Shown piece by piece: positions 41,001-50,810 of a stretch of DNA of 57,333 nt. The notes under the pieces are model-generated. The model made no database searches, was not told the DNA's origin, and worked only from the letters and a program-made list of their open reading frames with translations. The DNA comes from Xenorhabdus thuongxuanensis (lineage in GTDB: Bacteria; Pseudomonadota; Gammaproteobacteria; Enterobacterales; Enterobacteriaceae). Location of the stretch: positions 235,564-292,896 of the forward strand of contig NZ_MKGR01000002.1 of NCBI RefSeq assembly GCF_001908095.1, read 5' to 3'. The translations under genes and the position numbers were made by a program. Positions within the stretch are counted from its first letter, which is position 1; every line of letters starts with the position of its first letter.

Positions 41001-41716
41001 GTCAGTTTCATTCCCAGATTAGGGTAAACAGGCAAGAAAAACTCTCCATTAATATCATAACCGTTGGCGGGGCGTTCATAATAATCTTGAAAGTTTTGTG
41101 ATTCTTGCCAGTCATTTAGACGATAATAGGTATTAGCGGTAAGTTTGATATAGTCGCCCCAAATTTCTCCTCCCAGCCCCAAACGTTGATTTTTTCCAGT
41201 AATGTCATGATCATAAAAAGTATTTAATCCATACATCCAATTCTGATAAAAATAGCGACCACCTACACCTAGGTTAATCGTATTTCTACTGTCTTTATTA
41301 CGATAACCCAACTGGGAAAAAAGCAGCCAATCTGCTTTGTTATCAAAAATTGGCAGTAAGATATCGATTGAATTATTCTTCAGAGTCCATTTCCTGTCTA
41401 ATCCAAAGTGAATTCTCACTGTCCCATACTGCGATAGCCATTTTTGAGCTTCGGAAAATACAGTGCTGTTAAATTTACCCAATGCATAGGATTTTGCTTG
41501 TTCTGCAAGGTTTGAAGGTGATGATAAAACATTCCCAAATGTTTGGATATTACCAGCAAGGATATGTGATATATCAGCTTCGGTGGTATTATGCGTTTGT
41601 TTTAAATGTGCATCCGGCTTCTCTGGATTTATATTATGCACTTCGGAAGCATTACTCATTGAGATAATCATAAATAACGTGTAAAAAACAATGATTTTTC
41701 TTACATATGAAAACAT
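38030..41716 (-). CDS. Invasin/intimin-type inverse autotransporter with Ig-like passenger
   Basis: 1228-residue outer-membrane adhesin of the type Ve (inverse autotransporter) class. A signal peptide (about 1-23) is followed by a short linker and the beta-barrel domain (about 70-345). The barrel shows characteristic blocks such as LFSQLGYRNKDSRNTINLGV and WMYGLNTFYDHDITGKNQRL. The passenger holds about six Big_1-like Ig domains (350-1010), a Big_2-like domain (about 1015-1110, ending near GNATLSATITNTSSG) and a C-terminal lectin-like domain with two Cys. Residues 680-792 and 793-905 are a near-identical tandem duplication. It probably mediates attachment to host cells or biofilm; the receptor cannot be inferred. 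Confidence 0.9.
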   Translation of the reverse strand: MFSYVRKIIVFYTLFMIISMSNASEVHNINPEKPDAHLKQTHNTTEADISHILAGNIQTFGNVLSSPSNLAEQAKSYALGKFNSTVFSEAQKWLSQYGTVRIHFGLDRKWTLKNNSIDILLPIFDNKADWLLFSQLGYRNKDSRNTINLGVGGRYFYQNWMYGLNTFYDHDITGKNQRLGLGGEIWGDYIKLTANTYYRLNDWQESQNFQDYYERPANGYDINGEFFLPVYPNLGMKLTYEKYFGDNVTLFNHDTKQKNPSLAKLGLTYTPIPLFTMGVDYKQGKSGHTETQFLANLNYKFGVPFSTQLSPVNIASMRTLAGSRYDLVERNNHIILDHLKREQEMLIALEPIVGYGQQEIPVNAPIQSDTNIKHIRWIVTDKAFTDNHGKLSSDSGKSIVITLPSYQETHKSDYKLDILITYNQGGTKVIQVPIKVLPFLINGKVNIIPPEYPVTTGHEENGYTFSDPIITYQGLPAGKFVKNAKIDKVTWTTEPALGDESGLSFKWNDLPAQTNEKGELTNKKGQLMPNILVSKKIHQEVVVYIQLDGAPRQKIGKVTFSDYKIKGNALNVMPDLKKTLISDGIQKFTYTAEITFSNNLPVGEVNINHVKWNAVGKDSIGNEMKDIFVDGPTGTVKTNQGKLEATLSSKIQLTDVVVTLSIENKESASAKAVSFVSEPKRFYVSQIAIDKPGPLIANGENAYTYTAYIVDQDGKAVPEDQEISSIRWSLDDKNKGNKNLEFKAKGNTAGKGGTLTATLDSIDAVKDVVVSLAVEGQETPKEAKAVSFVADPKRFYVSQIAIDKPGPLIANGENAYTYTAYIVDQDGKAVPEGQEISSIRWGLDDKNKGNKNLEFKAKGNTAGKGGTLAATLGSIDAVKDVVVSLAVEGQKTPKEAQAVSFIPDIQDLDINISISPTGSLMANNSDTYIYTATITNKKTNSNVSNYTFDSVEWAVPENIADMTVTKDSDVTDIQGNLVARVKSDVGIDDFSVTLTLNKKISKTSDKRTFNPVPKKAEIFLYNNQNPSVNSDNKNIIFSNSPAPVNAFSSLSGVLRNSNGEKITKSNNHSVIFASTNPDITSIDVDTGEISFYKPGNATLSATITNTSSGIKKLYVYTTKVKRYFEQDQNNMDLQWGGRKNCENNGLITPNLKADIFNNNDATVLSTEFPDISIWNLLLTSDDINNPTGSHTTVFLVLDDYNDYLIYNSLDHSTNPVSLGGGYLLCVVK
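39002..39340 (-). repeat. Tandem Ig-module repeat, copy 2
   Basis: 339-bp (113-codon) unit encoding residues 793-905 of the inverse autotransporter, nearly identical in DNA to the adjacent copy at 39341-39679. Protein differences seen include EGQ for EDQ, WGL for WSL and TLAATLGS for TLTATLDS, plus a diverging end. It is visibly GC-richer than the rest of the gene. Confidence 0.92.
39341..39679 (-). repeat. Tandem Ig-module repeat, copy 1
   Basis: 339-bp unit encoding residues 680-792 (starting KRFYVSQIAIDKPGPL) directly adjacent to copy 2. The in-frame length and high DNA identity indicate a recent duplication or gene conversion. Confidence 0.92.
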
Positions 41717-41962
41717 TTATAAATACCTCATAAGGATTCATACCAGTTGTTAACTCAGCATCACTTATACCAATATATTGATTAATAATAGTTGTAACTG
41801 CTCAAATTTAAAAACATCTGTGCTCACATTAAACGATAATGAAATTTTAGTCCTGCTGTTTGTCTGTTATTCCGTATGAGTACATACTATCAGTATTCAC
41901 CGTGAACTATTTCGATAAATTTTTTTGGAAAAAGGCTCTATCAGAGGAAAACCATGTAGCCA

Positions 41963-42196
41963 ATGCGCCAAAGCCGGATACAAATCCTTAAAACTGATGA
42001 AATCAATGAGCTGTATCGCCGTCCAGAATTCAGTCAGGTAGCACGTGAAGAATATCTCCTTAGTATCAGAAATGACTTAAGAATAGCAAAAATTAATTAT
42101 TGTGCTAGTTCATTGTGCTGCTTTTTATTGATTAGATTTATGAAATTCCTGCTTCTGAATCCTTGGTCAGTTTTACACGGTATTTACCATGAATAA
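41963..42196 (+). pseudogene. Stump of a Tn3-family transposase (DUF4158-like N-terminus)
   Basis: The first 30 or so residues (RIQILKTDEINELYRRPEFS, then QVAREEYLLS) match the N-terminal DUF4158 pattern of Tn3-type transposases: Leu-x-x-x-Glu-Ile-x-x-Leu-Tyr-x-x-Pro-x-Phe...Arg-x-x-Tyr. After about residue 40 the similarity ends and the frame stops at 77 codons, whereas Tn3 transposases are near 1000 residues. It lies upstream of the inverse autotransporter at the island's right edge. I assigned it from memory of the motif. Confidence 0.5.
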
Positions 42197-42350
42197 AATA
42201 TACGAATTGGTCAGAAAAGGAAATTCATATATGTTCATTATCATTTCTGGATTAGCAAAGAGCTCAGGTATAAGTGTGATTATTGCTGACAGGAATAAAG
42301 ATGGTTATTTTAAATCCGAAGAAATGCACGATAGCACGATAAAGAGATAA
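42189..42350 (+). CDS. Small ORF with an EF-hand-like loop, unrecognised (53 aa)
   Basis: ATG frame of 53 codons (an inner ATG at 42231 gives 39). A hydrophobic stretch (YMFIIISGLAKSSGISVIIA) is followed by DRNKDGYFKSEE, which fits the spacing of a calcium-binding EF-hand loop (Asp1, Asn3, Asp5-Gly6, Glu12). No ribosome-binding site is obvious. It may be a gene fragment left by the same rearrangement as the transposase stump. Confidence 0.25.
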   Translation: MNKIYELVRKGNSYMFIIISGLAKSSGISVIIADRNKDGYFKSEEMHDSTIKR

Positions 42351-42402
42351 AAATTTTTAGGATACTGACTATGTATACCACAAAGGCTGCAAAAAAGGAT
42401 TC

Positions 42403-42591
42403 ATGGTAACTGGACAGAGAAATAGCTTTTTTGGGATATTGCAGATAGGGTGGTATAGCTTTTGGCTTCCCCAGCAGAAAGAGTATTATTCGCTGGGGAA
42501 ATTCATTATCTGGTATCGCGGCGAGTCTTTAAGTAACAATCCGCAGATTCAAAAAGAAATAAAGATACTTCATGCCAGTCAGTTAAGCTGA
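42403..42591 (+). CDS. Unrecognised 62-aa ORF at the island's right edge
   Basis: Open frame for a Trp/Tyr-rich product (FFGILQIGWYSFWLPQQKEY near the start). I recognise no family and see no good ribosome-binding site. Its stop codon lies inside an 11-bp perfect inverted repeat (42572-42598). It could be debris of the mobile element whose transposase stump lies 200-440 bp upstream. Confidence 0.2.
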   Translation: MVTGQRNSFFGILQIGWYSFWLPQQKEYYSLGKFIIWYRGESLSNNPQIQKEIKILHASQLS

Positions 42592-42598
42592 CTGGCAT
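42572..42598. repeat. Perfect inverted repeat downstream of roxA
   Basis: ATGCCAGTCAG (42572-42582) and CTGACTGGCAT (42588-42598) with a five-base loop, 24 bp past the roxA stop. Possible roxA terminator without a clear T run. Confidence 0.5.
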
Positions 42599-42622
42599 AG
42601 AAAAAATGCCCCTTTATTCAAA

Positions 42623-43744
42623 TTAATCATTAAAATACCAATAACCGCTATTAACTAAAGCCGTGAGCAGGCTGACGAATCTGACATCATCGATAGCATT
42701 ACCTAGAAGCTCAGCATTGACTTTGTCATATTGGCAAAGGGCATCAGTGGCATGGGTATGAGGAGTATCCATCAACTCCCCATTGACGAAACATTGATCG
42801 CCAACCCGCAGGACGCGTAGGCCACTCAATCGACTTAATTCTTCGCCTTGTTTCAATAAATCATAAATCTCGTCGCTCTCATAAGGGGGTTCTGGTGGTG
42901 CCAAATCTAATTCGTGGCGCGATTGGGAGATGAATTCACCAAACCAATTTTGGAAAGTTTCTGGTTGTTCTAACAATTCACGCATCATTGAACGCAGTGT
43001 GTCTAGCTCGTTTGCCTGAATCAGGGCTGGGTTATCACGGAATGTCAGTTCAGGATCGCTGTAGCGATGGCTTCCTAGCTCGTTTGCCAGAATATAATCT
43101 GCAAATCCACTGAATAATTCACGGGCATTGGGAGCACGGAACCCTACTGAATAGTTCAGTGAATCCTCAATAGCATAACCTTCATGTGGGAAACCTGGTG
43201 GAATATAGAGTATATCGCCCGGTAACATCTCTTCGTCAATAATTGCTTCAAAGGGGTCAACCTGCAATAAATCAGGATGAGGGCAATGTTGTTTCATAGG
43301 AATTTTTTCACCTACCCGCCAGCGTCTGCGCCCTTTTCCTTGAATAATAAAAACATCATATTGATCAAGATGTGGGCCAACACCACCGCCGGGTACTGAG
43401 AAAGAGATCATCAAATCATCCATGCGCCAATCAGACAGTACACGGAATGGTTTCATAAGCGCAGAAGAGGGGAGATGCCAATGGTCAACAGCTTGTACAA
43501 GCAAAGACCAGTTTTTTTCGTCTAAATGGTCGTAGGTTTCAAATGGTCCGTGGGAAACTTCCCAGCGCCCATTTTTCTGACTGACCAAACGGCTATCGAT
43601 TTCATTTTCCATCGCCAGTCCCGCCAGCTCATCGGGGGAAAGGGGATCAATAAACTGATGGAAACCCTGTTTAATCAGCAATGGTCGTTTTTGCCAATGG
43701 TTTTGCAAAAACGCCTGCCAGTCCAGATTTAGCTGATAATCCAT
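42623..43744 (-). CDS. roxA: 50S L16 arginine 3-hydroxylase RoxA (YcfD)
   Basis: JmjC-type 2-oxoglutarate/Fe(II) oxygenase that hydroxylates an Arg of ribosomal protein L16. The 373 residues include the iron-binding His-x-Asp in GPHLDQYDVFIIQGKG, the distal His in PPGFPHEGYAIEDSLNYSVG, and the cupin core; a C-terminal helical/winged region follows. The length equals E. coli YcfD. It marks the right border of the AT-rich island and is upstream of phoQ's end, as in E. coli. Confidence 0.95.
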   Translation of the reverse strand: MDYQLNLDWQAFLQNHWQKRPLLIKQGFHQFIDPLSPDELAGLAMENEIDSRLVSQKNGRWEVSHGPFETYDHLDEKNWSLLVQAVDHWHLPSSALMKPFRVLSDWRMDDLMISFSVPGGGVGPHLDQYDVFIIQGKGRRRWRVGEKIPMKQHCPHPDLLQVDPFEAIIDEEMLPGDILYIPPGFPHEGYAIEDSLNYSVGFRAPNARELFSGFADYILANELGSHRYSDPELTFRDNPALIQANELDTLRSMMRELLEQPETFQNWFGEFISQSRHELDLAPPEPPYESDEIYDLLKQGEELSRLSGLRVLRVGDQCFVNGELMDTPHTHATDALCQYDKVNAELLGNAIDDVRFVSLLTALVNSGYWYFND

Positions 43745-43847
43745 GGTGACATCCTGAAGTGAGAAGTGAATTTCGCGCTATTATAACGAATAGTCAATGA
43801 CGATATCAGATTTGGTTGAAATATTTCGAGGGTGTGCTAGCAATTAC

Positions 43848-45302
43848 TTAATTAGTGTGTTGGGTGCCAAATATCACTCTCACTCTGGCACCACCAAGTG
43901 GACTATCACTAACGCTGATATCACCTTCATATTCTTCGACAATTTCAGAGGCTATCGATAATCCAAGGCCCTGACCTGATCGCAATGTATCAGCTCGTAA
44001 GCCACGCTGAAAAATCATTTCTCGCTTATCAGGGGGAACACCTAATCCATCATCATCGACAATAATAGTGACTGAATTTTCTCCCATTGTGGCGGTGATT
44101 TTGACCAATTTCAGGCAATATTTACAGGCATTGTCCAGAATGTTTCCCATCACTTCCAGAAAGTCATTTTTTTCTCCCAGCCATGTCACTTCTGGAGAGA
44201 CATCTAGCATAATTTTGATGCTCTTATGCTGATATACCTTGGCTAGGGCACTGATTAGGCCATCCAGCAAGATTGGGACAGAAGAAATCTGTCTTAGGAG
44301 TAAGCTATGGTCGCTGCGCATATTGGCTTTGTGTAGATAATAGCCGATTTGTTGAGATATTCGGTCAATTTGTTCAAGCATAATGGGTTCAGCTTGTTCA
44401 ATGGTCAGCTTTTGAGGGGGGCGTAGAGAGCGCAGAGTTGATTGCAATACCGCTAAAGGTGTTTTCAGGCTATGCGTCAAATCCGAGAGTGTCGTGTGAT
44501 ATTTTGCATAGCGTTTACGTTCATTGGATAGCAAGTTGTTTAAGTTTCTGACCAGTCCTTTTAACTCAGTAGGAGGATTCTCGTCCAGTTCTTTCCTTTC
44601 GCCATTTTCTAGTGAACTGATCTGGGTAATTAAGGATTTTATTGGCCTAAGGCTCCAGTCAGCAGCAAGCCAGATTAACGGAATGATTAGAAGCAAGTTA
44701 GCAATTAGTACATATCCAAACCATTCCCATACTTTTGCTGATTCCTGTACATCTTGTGGAATGGTGTCAATGATAACAATGGTCATGGCAGGTAGTTTGT
44801 CAGTGGCAGGATAAATATTTACAGCAACTGAGTAGGTTAATAACACGTCATTACTGTTTTCTGCCTTTTTTGAATTATCTTGATTTGGTGTTGCTGTTGG
44901 ATTATAGAAAAAATCCCCTTTTTCTTTAAAATACGCTTCTAGTGTATATAAGCCATCTTTTTTCAGCCAATCAGGATCAATCATTATTTCCAATTCAGGT
45001 ACATTATTCTGGCGCCAAAGAATATTCCCATCATTATCATAGATCAGTGCTAATGAGCGGTAATTCATGGAAAAATCTTTAGGAACAAGAATTTCTAGCT
45101 TGTTATTTTCCCATCTGGCTAAGGTAAAAAATAGGTTACTTTGGCTACGGAGTATGGAATAGCTTGTTTTATCAAAACTTACTAAATATCCGGCGATAGC
45201 AACAATTCCATATGATAGCGTCAGTGCAAGAATAATAGCAGCCGTAGCCATGAGAAATCGCGTTCTCAAGGAAAAAGGTTTTTCAGAAAACTTAAGCATC
45301 AT
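43848..45302 (-). CDS. phoQ: Sensor histidine kinase PhoQ
   Basis: Inner-membrane sensor for low Mg2+, acid pH and cationic antimicrobial peptides. The 484-residue protein has a first helix (about 14-38, [20 protein letters not shown]), a periplasmic sensor domain, a second helix near 195-215 ([17 protein letters not shown]) and HAMP. The phospho-acceptor His lies in [16 protein letters not shown], the N box in [11 protein letters not shown], and the ATP-binding boxes in [19 protein letters not shown] and [13 protein letters not shown]. It overlaps phoP by 11 bases. Confidence 0.97.
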   Translation of the reverse strand: MMLKFSEKPFSLRTRFLMATAAIILALTLSYGIVAIAGYLVSFDKTSYSILRSQSNLFFTLARWENNKLEILVPKDFSMNYRSLALIYDNDGNILWRQNNVPELEIMIDPDWLKKDGLYTLEAYFKEKGDFFYNPTATPNQDNSKKAENSNDVLLTYSVAVNIYPATDKLPAMTIVIIDTIPQDVQESAKVWEWFGYVLIANLLLIIPLIWLAADWSLRPIKSLITQISSLENGERKELDENPPTELKGLVRNLNNLLSNERKRYAKYHTTLSDLTHSLKTPLAVLQSTLRSLRPPQKLTIEQAEPIMLEQIDRISQQIGYYLHKANMRSDHSLLLRQISSVPILLDGLISALAKVYQHKSIKIMLDVSPEVTWLGEKNDFLEVMGNILDNACKYCLKLVKITATMGENSVTIIVDDDGLGVPPDKREMIFQRGLRADTLRSGQGLGLSIASEIVEEYEGDISVSDSPLGGARVRVIFGTQHTN

Positions 45303-45975
45303 AAGATTTCACATCGAAGCGATACCCTTGGCCACGAACAGTGACAATGACCTCTTCCGGCCATTCATGCAATATTTTTTTCCTCAAACGCCCCATTAAT
45401 ACATCAATTGTATGACTCTCGCGTAATTCAGCGTCTGGGTACAATTGGCGCATTAGTGTTTCTTTACTGACAACCTTACCATTATTGCGCATTAAGGTTT
45501 CGATAATAATGTATTCAAAGGCGGTCAACTTAATATTAGTATCATGGATAGAAAACTCTTTTCTTGAGAGGTTGATTAAAAATGGTGATATCTCAACTAG
45601 TTGTGATGCCAAACCACTATTGCGCCGCATTAATGCCTGTATGCGGGCATTAATTTCTTCCAGATGAAAGGGCTTGGTAACATAATCATCTGCACCCGCG
45701 TTCAGCACGTTGACTTTTTCTTGCCAGCTTTCACGGGCGGTGAGGACAAGAATAGGTAAATTAATTTGCTCACTGCGCCAGCGCCGTAACATGCTAAGGC
45801 CATCTTCTCCCGGTAACCCTAAATCAACGATAGCAATATCAGGGTGACTCTCTTTAAGATAATAATCTGCCTCTTTAGCATTCTCCGCAGCATCAACTTG
45901 ATGTCCGATATCCCGCAATTGTACGGTTAAGTGATGGCGAAGTAGCGCGTTATCTTCAACGATCAATATCCGCAT
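45292..45975 (-). CDS. phoP: Response regulator PhoP
   Basis: OmpR/PhoB-family regulator of Mg2+ homeostasis, lipid A modification and virulence genes. The receiver domain (1-120) has the phospho-acceptor Asp in [20 protein letters not shown] and the Lys in [11 protein letters not shown]. The winged-helix domain (about 130-222) carries [15 protein letters not shown] and [10 protein letters not shown]. The 227 residues end in a short extra tail. It is cotranscribed with phoQ. In insect-pathogenic relatives PhoPQ is needed for resistance to host peptides. Confidence 0.97.
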   Translation of the reverse strand: MRILIVEDNALLRHHLTVQLRDIGHQVDAAENAKEADYYLKESHPDIAIVDLGLPGEDGLSMLRRWRSEQINLPILVLTARESWQEKVNVLNAGADDYVTKPFHLEEINARIQALMRRNSGLASQLVEISPFLINLSRKEFSIHDTNIKLTAFEYIIIETLMRNNGKVVSKETLMRQLYPDAELRESHTIDVLMGRLRKKILHEWPEEVIVTVRGQGYRFDVKSYDA

Positions 45976-46296
45976 AATGATTCCTTATGCTAATCAGTAA
46001 TGTTTATCAAATAAATTTAAAATAGCTAAGTAATCAATTTCGTCAATAAAGATTAGGTAAAATTATAGATATATAATTATGAGTAAACTAAGTATAGTAA
46101 CTATTTAGCTTTTGTTGGTATATTAATGATTGGTCTATTTAAAAACAAATAGTTAGGTTGAAATAGTAAATAAATTTACAATCTATTTAACTTCTATATA
46201 AGTTCATATAATTAATAACATTCAAGTTGCTACGAGGTAGCAAGAAGTTTGTTGAGACTACACAGTTGGTGTGAAATTGTAGCCTGAAAATCGCAT
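45976..46296. promoter_or_regulatory. phoP upstream region with small hairpin repeat
   Basis: The 364-bp purB-phoP gap is AT-rich and should contain the phoP promoter; I could not identify a convincing PhoP box. At 46227-46243 a TTGCTAC-GAG-GTAGCAA hairpin preceded by TTCAAG resembles interspersed repeats common in Photorhabdus/Xenorhabdus intergenic DNA (from memory). Confidence 0.4.
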
Positions 46297-46320
46297 ATGG
46301 GCGGGACAGAGCCCGCCCAT
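46297..46320 (-). terminator. GC-rich hairpin after purB
   Basis: ATGGGCGGG / CCCGCCCAT with a six-base loop, 20 bp beyond the purB stop. The T tract is weak on both strands, so read-through to phoP, as in E. coli, is possible. Confidence 0.6.
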
Positions 46321-46339
46321 TTATATGAATAAACAGATA

Positions 46340-47761
<1,422 letters not shown>

Positions 47762-47789
47762 TTAACAGTTTTTAGCTAATGGTCTTTAT

Positions 47790-48416
47790 CTAACAATTAG
47801 CAAGGATCTCTTTTGCCTGTCGGATCAGGCGCTGACGCGAAAACATGATTTGCAGGCGGCCACCACCAACTTGTCGCCATAAAACGGCACTGCGGATACC
47901 GGCCAGTAACACAGATCTGACTTTTGCCTGAGTCAATGTATTACGTAATACGTCAGGTGAACCCGTCACCTGGATGCGTGGCCCCAACGGACTGATGACA
48001 TCGACATAAATTCCAGCCAGGGCGTTGAGCATTCCCTCTGACATAGGTTCAAAATAGGCTTGCTGACGTTCTAATTGTTCAATGCGGTTTGCCAATTGGT
48101 TGATGCCAGATTGATTTTTATTCAAGCGGCGTTCCAATACCATCAAACTCAGCATATAGCGGGTAAGATCGGCAGAAACGCCACTATGTGAACCATTGAA
48201 CATTCCCAACATGGCATCAAGGCCAATACGCAGGTTGCAGGCATTATTGCCAAAGACATCCAGTGTGGATGTTGGGTTCATGTTCAGGATACTGTTGATC
48301 ATGATCTCAAAAGCATCAGTATCACACTGACCTTCGTGGGCAAGTTTTTGTACCAGACGGCCTGACTGACAGATACCTGCCAGAGCCAGTGTAATATCGT
48401 AATAATTTTTAGCCAC
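47790..48416 (-). CDS. hflD: High-frequency lysogenisation protein HflD
   Basis: All-helical peripheral membrane protein. In E. coli it affects the lambda lysis/lysogeny choice through CII and is always between mnmA and purB. The 208-residue sequence begins [20 protein letters not shown] and includes [15 protein letters not shown]. It starts two bases after the mnmA stop, so the pair is cotranscribed. Confidence 0.94.
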   Translation of the reverse strand: MAKNYYDITLALAGICQSGRLVQKLAHEGQCDTDAFEIMINSILNMNPTSTLDVFGNNACNLRIGLDAMLGMFNGSHSGVSADLTRYMLSLMVLERRLNKNQSGINQLANRIEQLERQQAYFEPMSEGMLNALAGIYVDVISPLGPRIQVTGSPDVLRNTLTQAKVRSVLLAGIRSAVLWRQVGGGRLQIMFSRQRLIRQAKEILANC

Positions 48417-48418
48417 AA

Positions 48419-49522
48419 CTACTCCTGTATACGTTGTTCGATCACGCCACCACCGAGACAGACTTCACCTTGATAAAACACGGCTGATTGACCAGGGGTG
48501 ACAGCGGCAACAGGGCTATCAAAACGAACCTCAATTTTATCTTCGCCCAGAGGGACGACAGTGCAGGGAATATCATGCTGACGGTAGCGTGCTTTGACTA
48601 CACAGCGCATTTCTGTTTGCAGGGATTGGCGATTAACCCAATGAAGTTGCTGAGCAATCAAACCGACAGACATTAAGCGAGGATGCTCATGGCCTTGGGC
48701 AACAATTAGTATGTTGTTCTCGACGTCTTTATCAACGACATACCAGGGTTCTTCATTGCCATTTTTCGTTCCCCCAATCCCTAATCCTTTGCGCTGGCCG
48801 AGTGTATGGTACATCAAGCCAGTATGTTGGCCGATGGTTTGTCCATCCACGGTCATAATTGGGCCAGGCTGGGCGGGTAAATAGCGCCCAAGGAAATCAC
48901 GGAATTTACGCTCACCAATAAAGCAGATGCCCGTCGAATCTTTTTTCTTTGCAGTGACCAGGCCAATTTCTTCGGCAATGCGGCGTACTTCGGGTTTTTC
49001 CAACTCCCCTACAGGAAACAGGCTCTTGGCAATTTGCTGGTGGCTTAAGGTATATAAGAAATAGCTTTGATCTTTGTTGTCATCCAGGCCACGGAGCAAT
49101 TGGCTAGTGCCGTTCACATCCCGACGACGGACATAATGTCCGGTTGCGATATAGTCAGCCCCTAAATCCTCTGCGGCAAATTCCAAAAATGCTTTGAATT
49201 TGATTTCCTTATTGCAAAGAATATCCGGATTTGGGGTTCTGCCTGCTTTATATTCAGCAAGAAAATGTTCGAATACATTATCCCAATATTCGGCTGCAAA
49301 ATTGATGGTATGCAACTCTATGCCCAGTTTGTCACAAACGGCTTGGGCATCGGCAAGATCGGTGGCAGCCGAGCAATACTCTTCACTATCGTCTTCTTCC
49401 CAGTTTTTCATGAACAGGCCAGCAACCTGGTAGCCCTGCTGTTGCAGAAGGTAGGCGGAAACGGATGAATCAACACCGCCGGACATGCCGACAATGACTT
49501 TTTTCTGGCTGTTATCTGACAT
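48419..49522 (-). CDS. mnmA: tRNA 2-thiouridylase MnmA
   Basis: Thiolates U34 of tRNAs for Lys, Glu and Gln using sulfur relayed by the Tus proteins. The 367-residue protein has the PP-loop [16 protein letters not shown] at the N-terminus, the first catalytic Cys in [12 protein letters not shown] and the second in [16 protein letters not shown]. The C-terminal beta-barrel ends [11 protein letters not shown]. In the purB-hflD-mnmA-nudJ-rluE run conserved with E. coli. Confidence 0.97.
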   Translation of the reverse strand: MSDNSQKKVIVGMSGGVDSSVSAYLLQQQGYQVAGLFMKNWEEDDSEEYCSAATDLADAQAVCDKLGIELHTINFAAEYWDNVFEHFLAEYKAGRTPNPDILCNKEIKFKAFLEFAAEDLGADYIATGHYVRRRDVNGTSQLLRGLDDNKDQSYFLYTLSHQQIAKSLFPVGELEKPEVRRIAEEIGLVTAKKKDSTGICFIGERKFRDFLGRYLPAQPGPIMTVDGQTIGQHTGLMYHTLGQRKGLGIGGTKNGNEEPWYVVDKDVENNILIVAQGHEHPRLMSVGLIAQQLHWVNRQSLQTEMRCVVKARYRQHDIPCTVVPLGEDKIEVRFDSPVAAVTPGQSAVFYQGEVCLGGGVIEQRIQE

Positions 49523-49595
49523 GGATATATCTCACTGCGGAAAAAAACAAACGCAATACTTTAGCACGTTGGCAACCAAGGTGCACCTAACGTCT

Positions 49596-50048
49596 TCATT
49601 TGACGAAAGGTGAACCATAATAATCCAGTATCGATAGTGGATAAGTTTTGTGCTCTAAGTAGCAGATAAGACTTTCGGCGACCAACGGAGAGCGTAACTG
49701 TGAACTATTAAGGATTTCTTCTGCACTTAACCAGTGGCAGCAATGGATATCGTTATCTTGTGGATTGGTATTCAGGATTTTTTCCATTTCAACCAAGAAT
49801 AGAAAACGGATAAATGGGGTTCTGTCCGGTGCAATCCATTGGTGCAGTTTTAAAAATGCTTGTGGTTGCGCACGAATTCCAGTTTCTTCCCATAATTCCC
49901 GTTCAGCAGCTTCCAGTAATGTTTCATCAGCTTCAAGATGGCCTGCGGGTTGATTCCACAGAGGCTTGCCGTTGATCAACTCTTCTACAACTAAAAACTT
50001 ATTTTCTGCATGAACAATGCAGGCAACTGTAACATGTGGACTAAACAA
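49596..50048 (-). CDS. nudJ: Nudix phosphatase NudJ
   Basis: Nudix hydrolase; E. coli NudJ acts on thiamine pyrimidine pyrophosphates and nucleoside di- and triphosphates. The Nudix box is seen as [20 protein letters not shown] followed by TGI (about 37-59). The 150-residue length is typical. Its start overlaps the rluE end by eight bases. Confidence 0.94.
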   Translation of the reverse strand: MFSPHVTVACIVHAENKFLVVEELINGKPLWNQPAGHLEADETLLEAAERELWEETGIRAQPQAFLKLHQWIAPDRTPFIRFLFLVEMEKILNTNPQDNDIHCCHWLSAEEILNSSQLRSPLVAESLICYLEHKTYPLSILDYYGSPFVK

Positions 50049-50670
50049 GATTAATTTCTCTCCATTCTCCAGGGGATAGTGAGTCTAATTGCATCGAACC
50101 CATACTAAAACGGATTAGGCGCAGTGTAGGATAACCCACATGGGCGGTCATTCTACGTACCTGCCGGTTACGTCCTTCATGTAACGTAATTTTAAGCCAA
50201 CTGACTGGAATGTTTTTTCGTTCACGGATAGGGGGGACTCTCCCCCAGAGCCATTCCGGCTCTTCCACTAATTCAGCTCCGGCGGGCAAAGTCGGGCCAT
50301 CTTTCAATAAAATGCCGCTACGAAGTTTATTCAGAGCAGTTTCATCAGGAATGCCCTCGACTTGAACATAATAAACTTTAGCGGTTTTTTTATTGGGTTG
50401 AGTCAATTTGGCTTGCAATTTTCCATCATTGGTTAACACCAACAAACCTTCACTATCACGATCCAGACGACCGGCAGCATAGACATCAGTAAACGGGATA
50501 AAATCTTTTAACGTTATTCTTCCCATCTCATCGGTAAATTGGGGTAAGACATCATAAGGTTTGTTAAAAATCAATACGCGACGAGGGCCGATTGATTTTT
50601 TTATGGTTCTGTTATTTTTTCTCTGGCTGAATCGGTTAAGTTTACGTTTTTTAAAAGAGATATTTGTCAT
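50041..50670 (-). CDS. rluE: 23S rRNA pseudouridine(2457) synthase RluE
   Basis: RsuA-family pseudouridine synthase acting on 23S rRNA position 2457. The catalytic Asp lies in [19 protein letters not shown] and the second conserved motif is [17 protein letters not shown] basic N-terminal tail (residues 6-30) replaces an S4 domain, as usual for RluE. Length is 209 residues. Divergent from icd. Confidence 0.95.
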   Translation of the reverse strand: MTNISFKKRKLNRFSQRKNNRTIKKSIGPRRVLIFNKPYDVLPQFTDEMGRITLKDFIPFTDVYAAGRLDRDSEGLLVLTNDGKLQAKLTQPNKKTAKVYYVQVEGIPDETALNKLRSGILLKDGPTLPAGAELVEEPEWLWGRVPPIRERKNIPVSWLKITLHEGRNRQVRRMTAHVGYPTLRLIRFSMGSMQLDSLSPGEWREINLV

Positions 50671-50810
50671 GATAAGCCATAGTTAAAAATTAGGGTGCGT
50701 ATTATACCTTAAATCTGTGACCGTTGGCGTTTGCAGAATATTCAAGTAGTATTGACACGTCCCTTACAAAAAATTAACAAGGCATTGCGCTTATTTGAAA
50801 GGAGAGGTTA

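Noticed and set aside
45976-46080. PhoP box upstream of phoP
   Set aside because: TGTTTA-like elements occur, but I found no correctly spaced direct repeat on the coding orientation.
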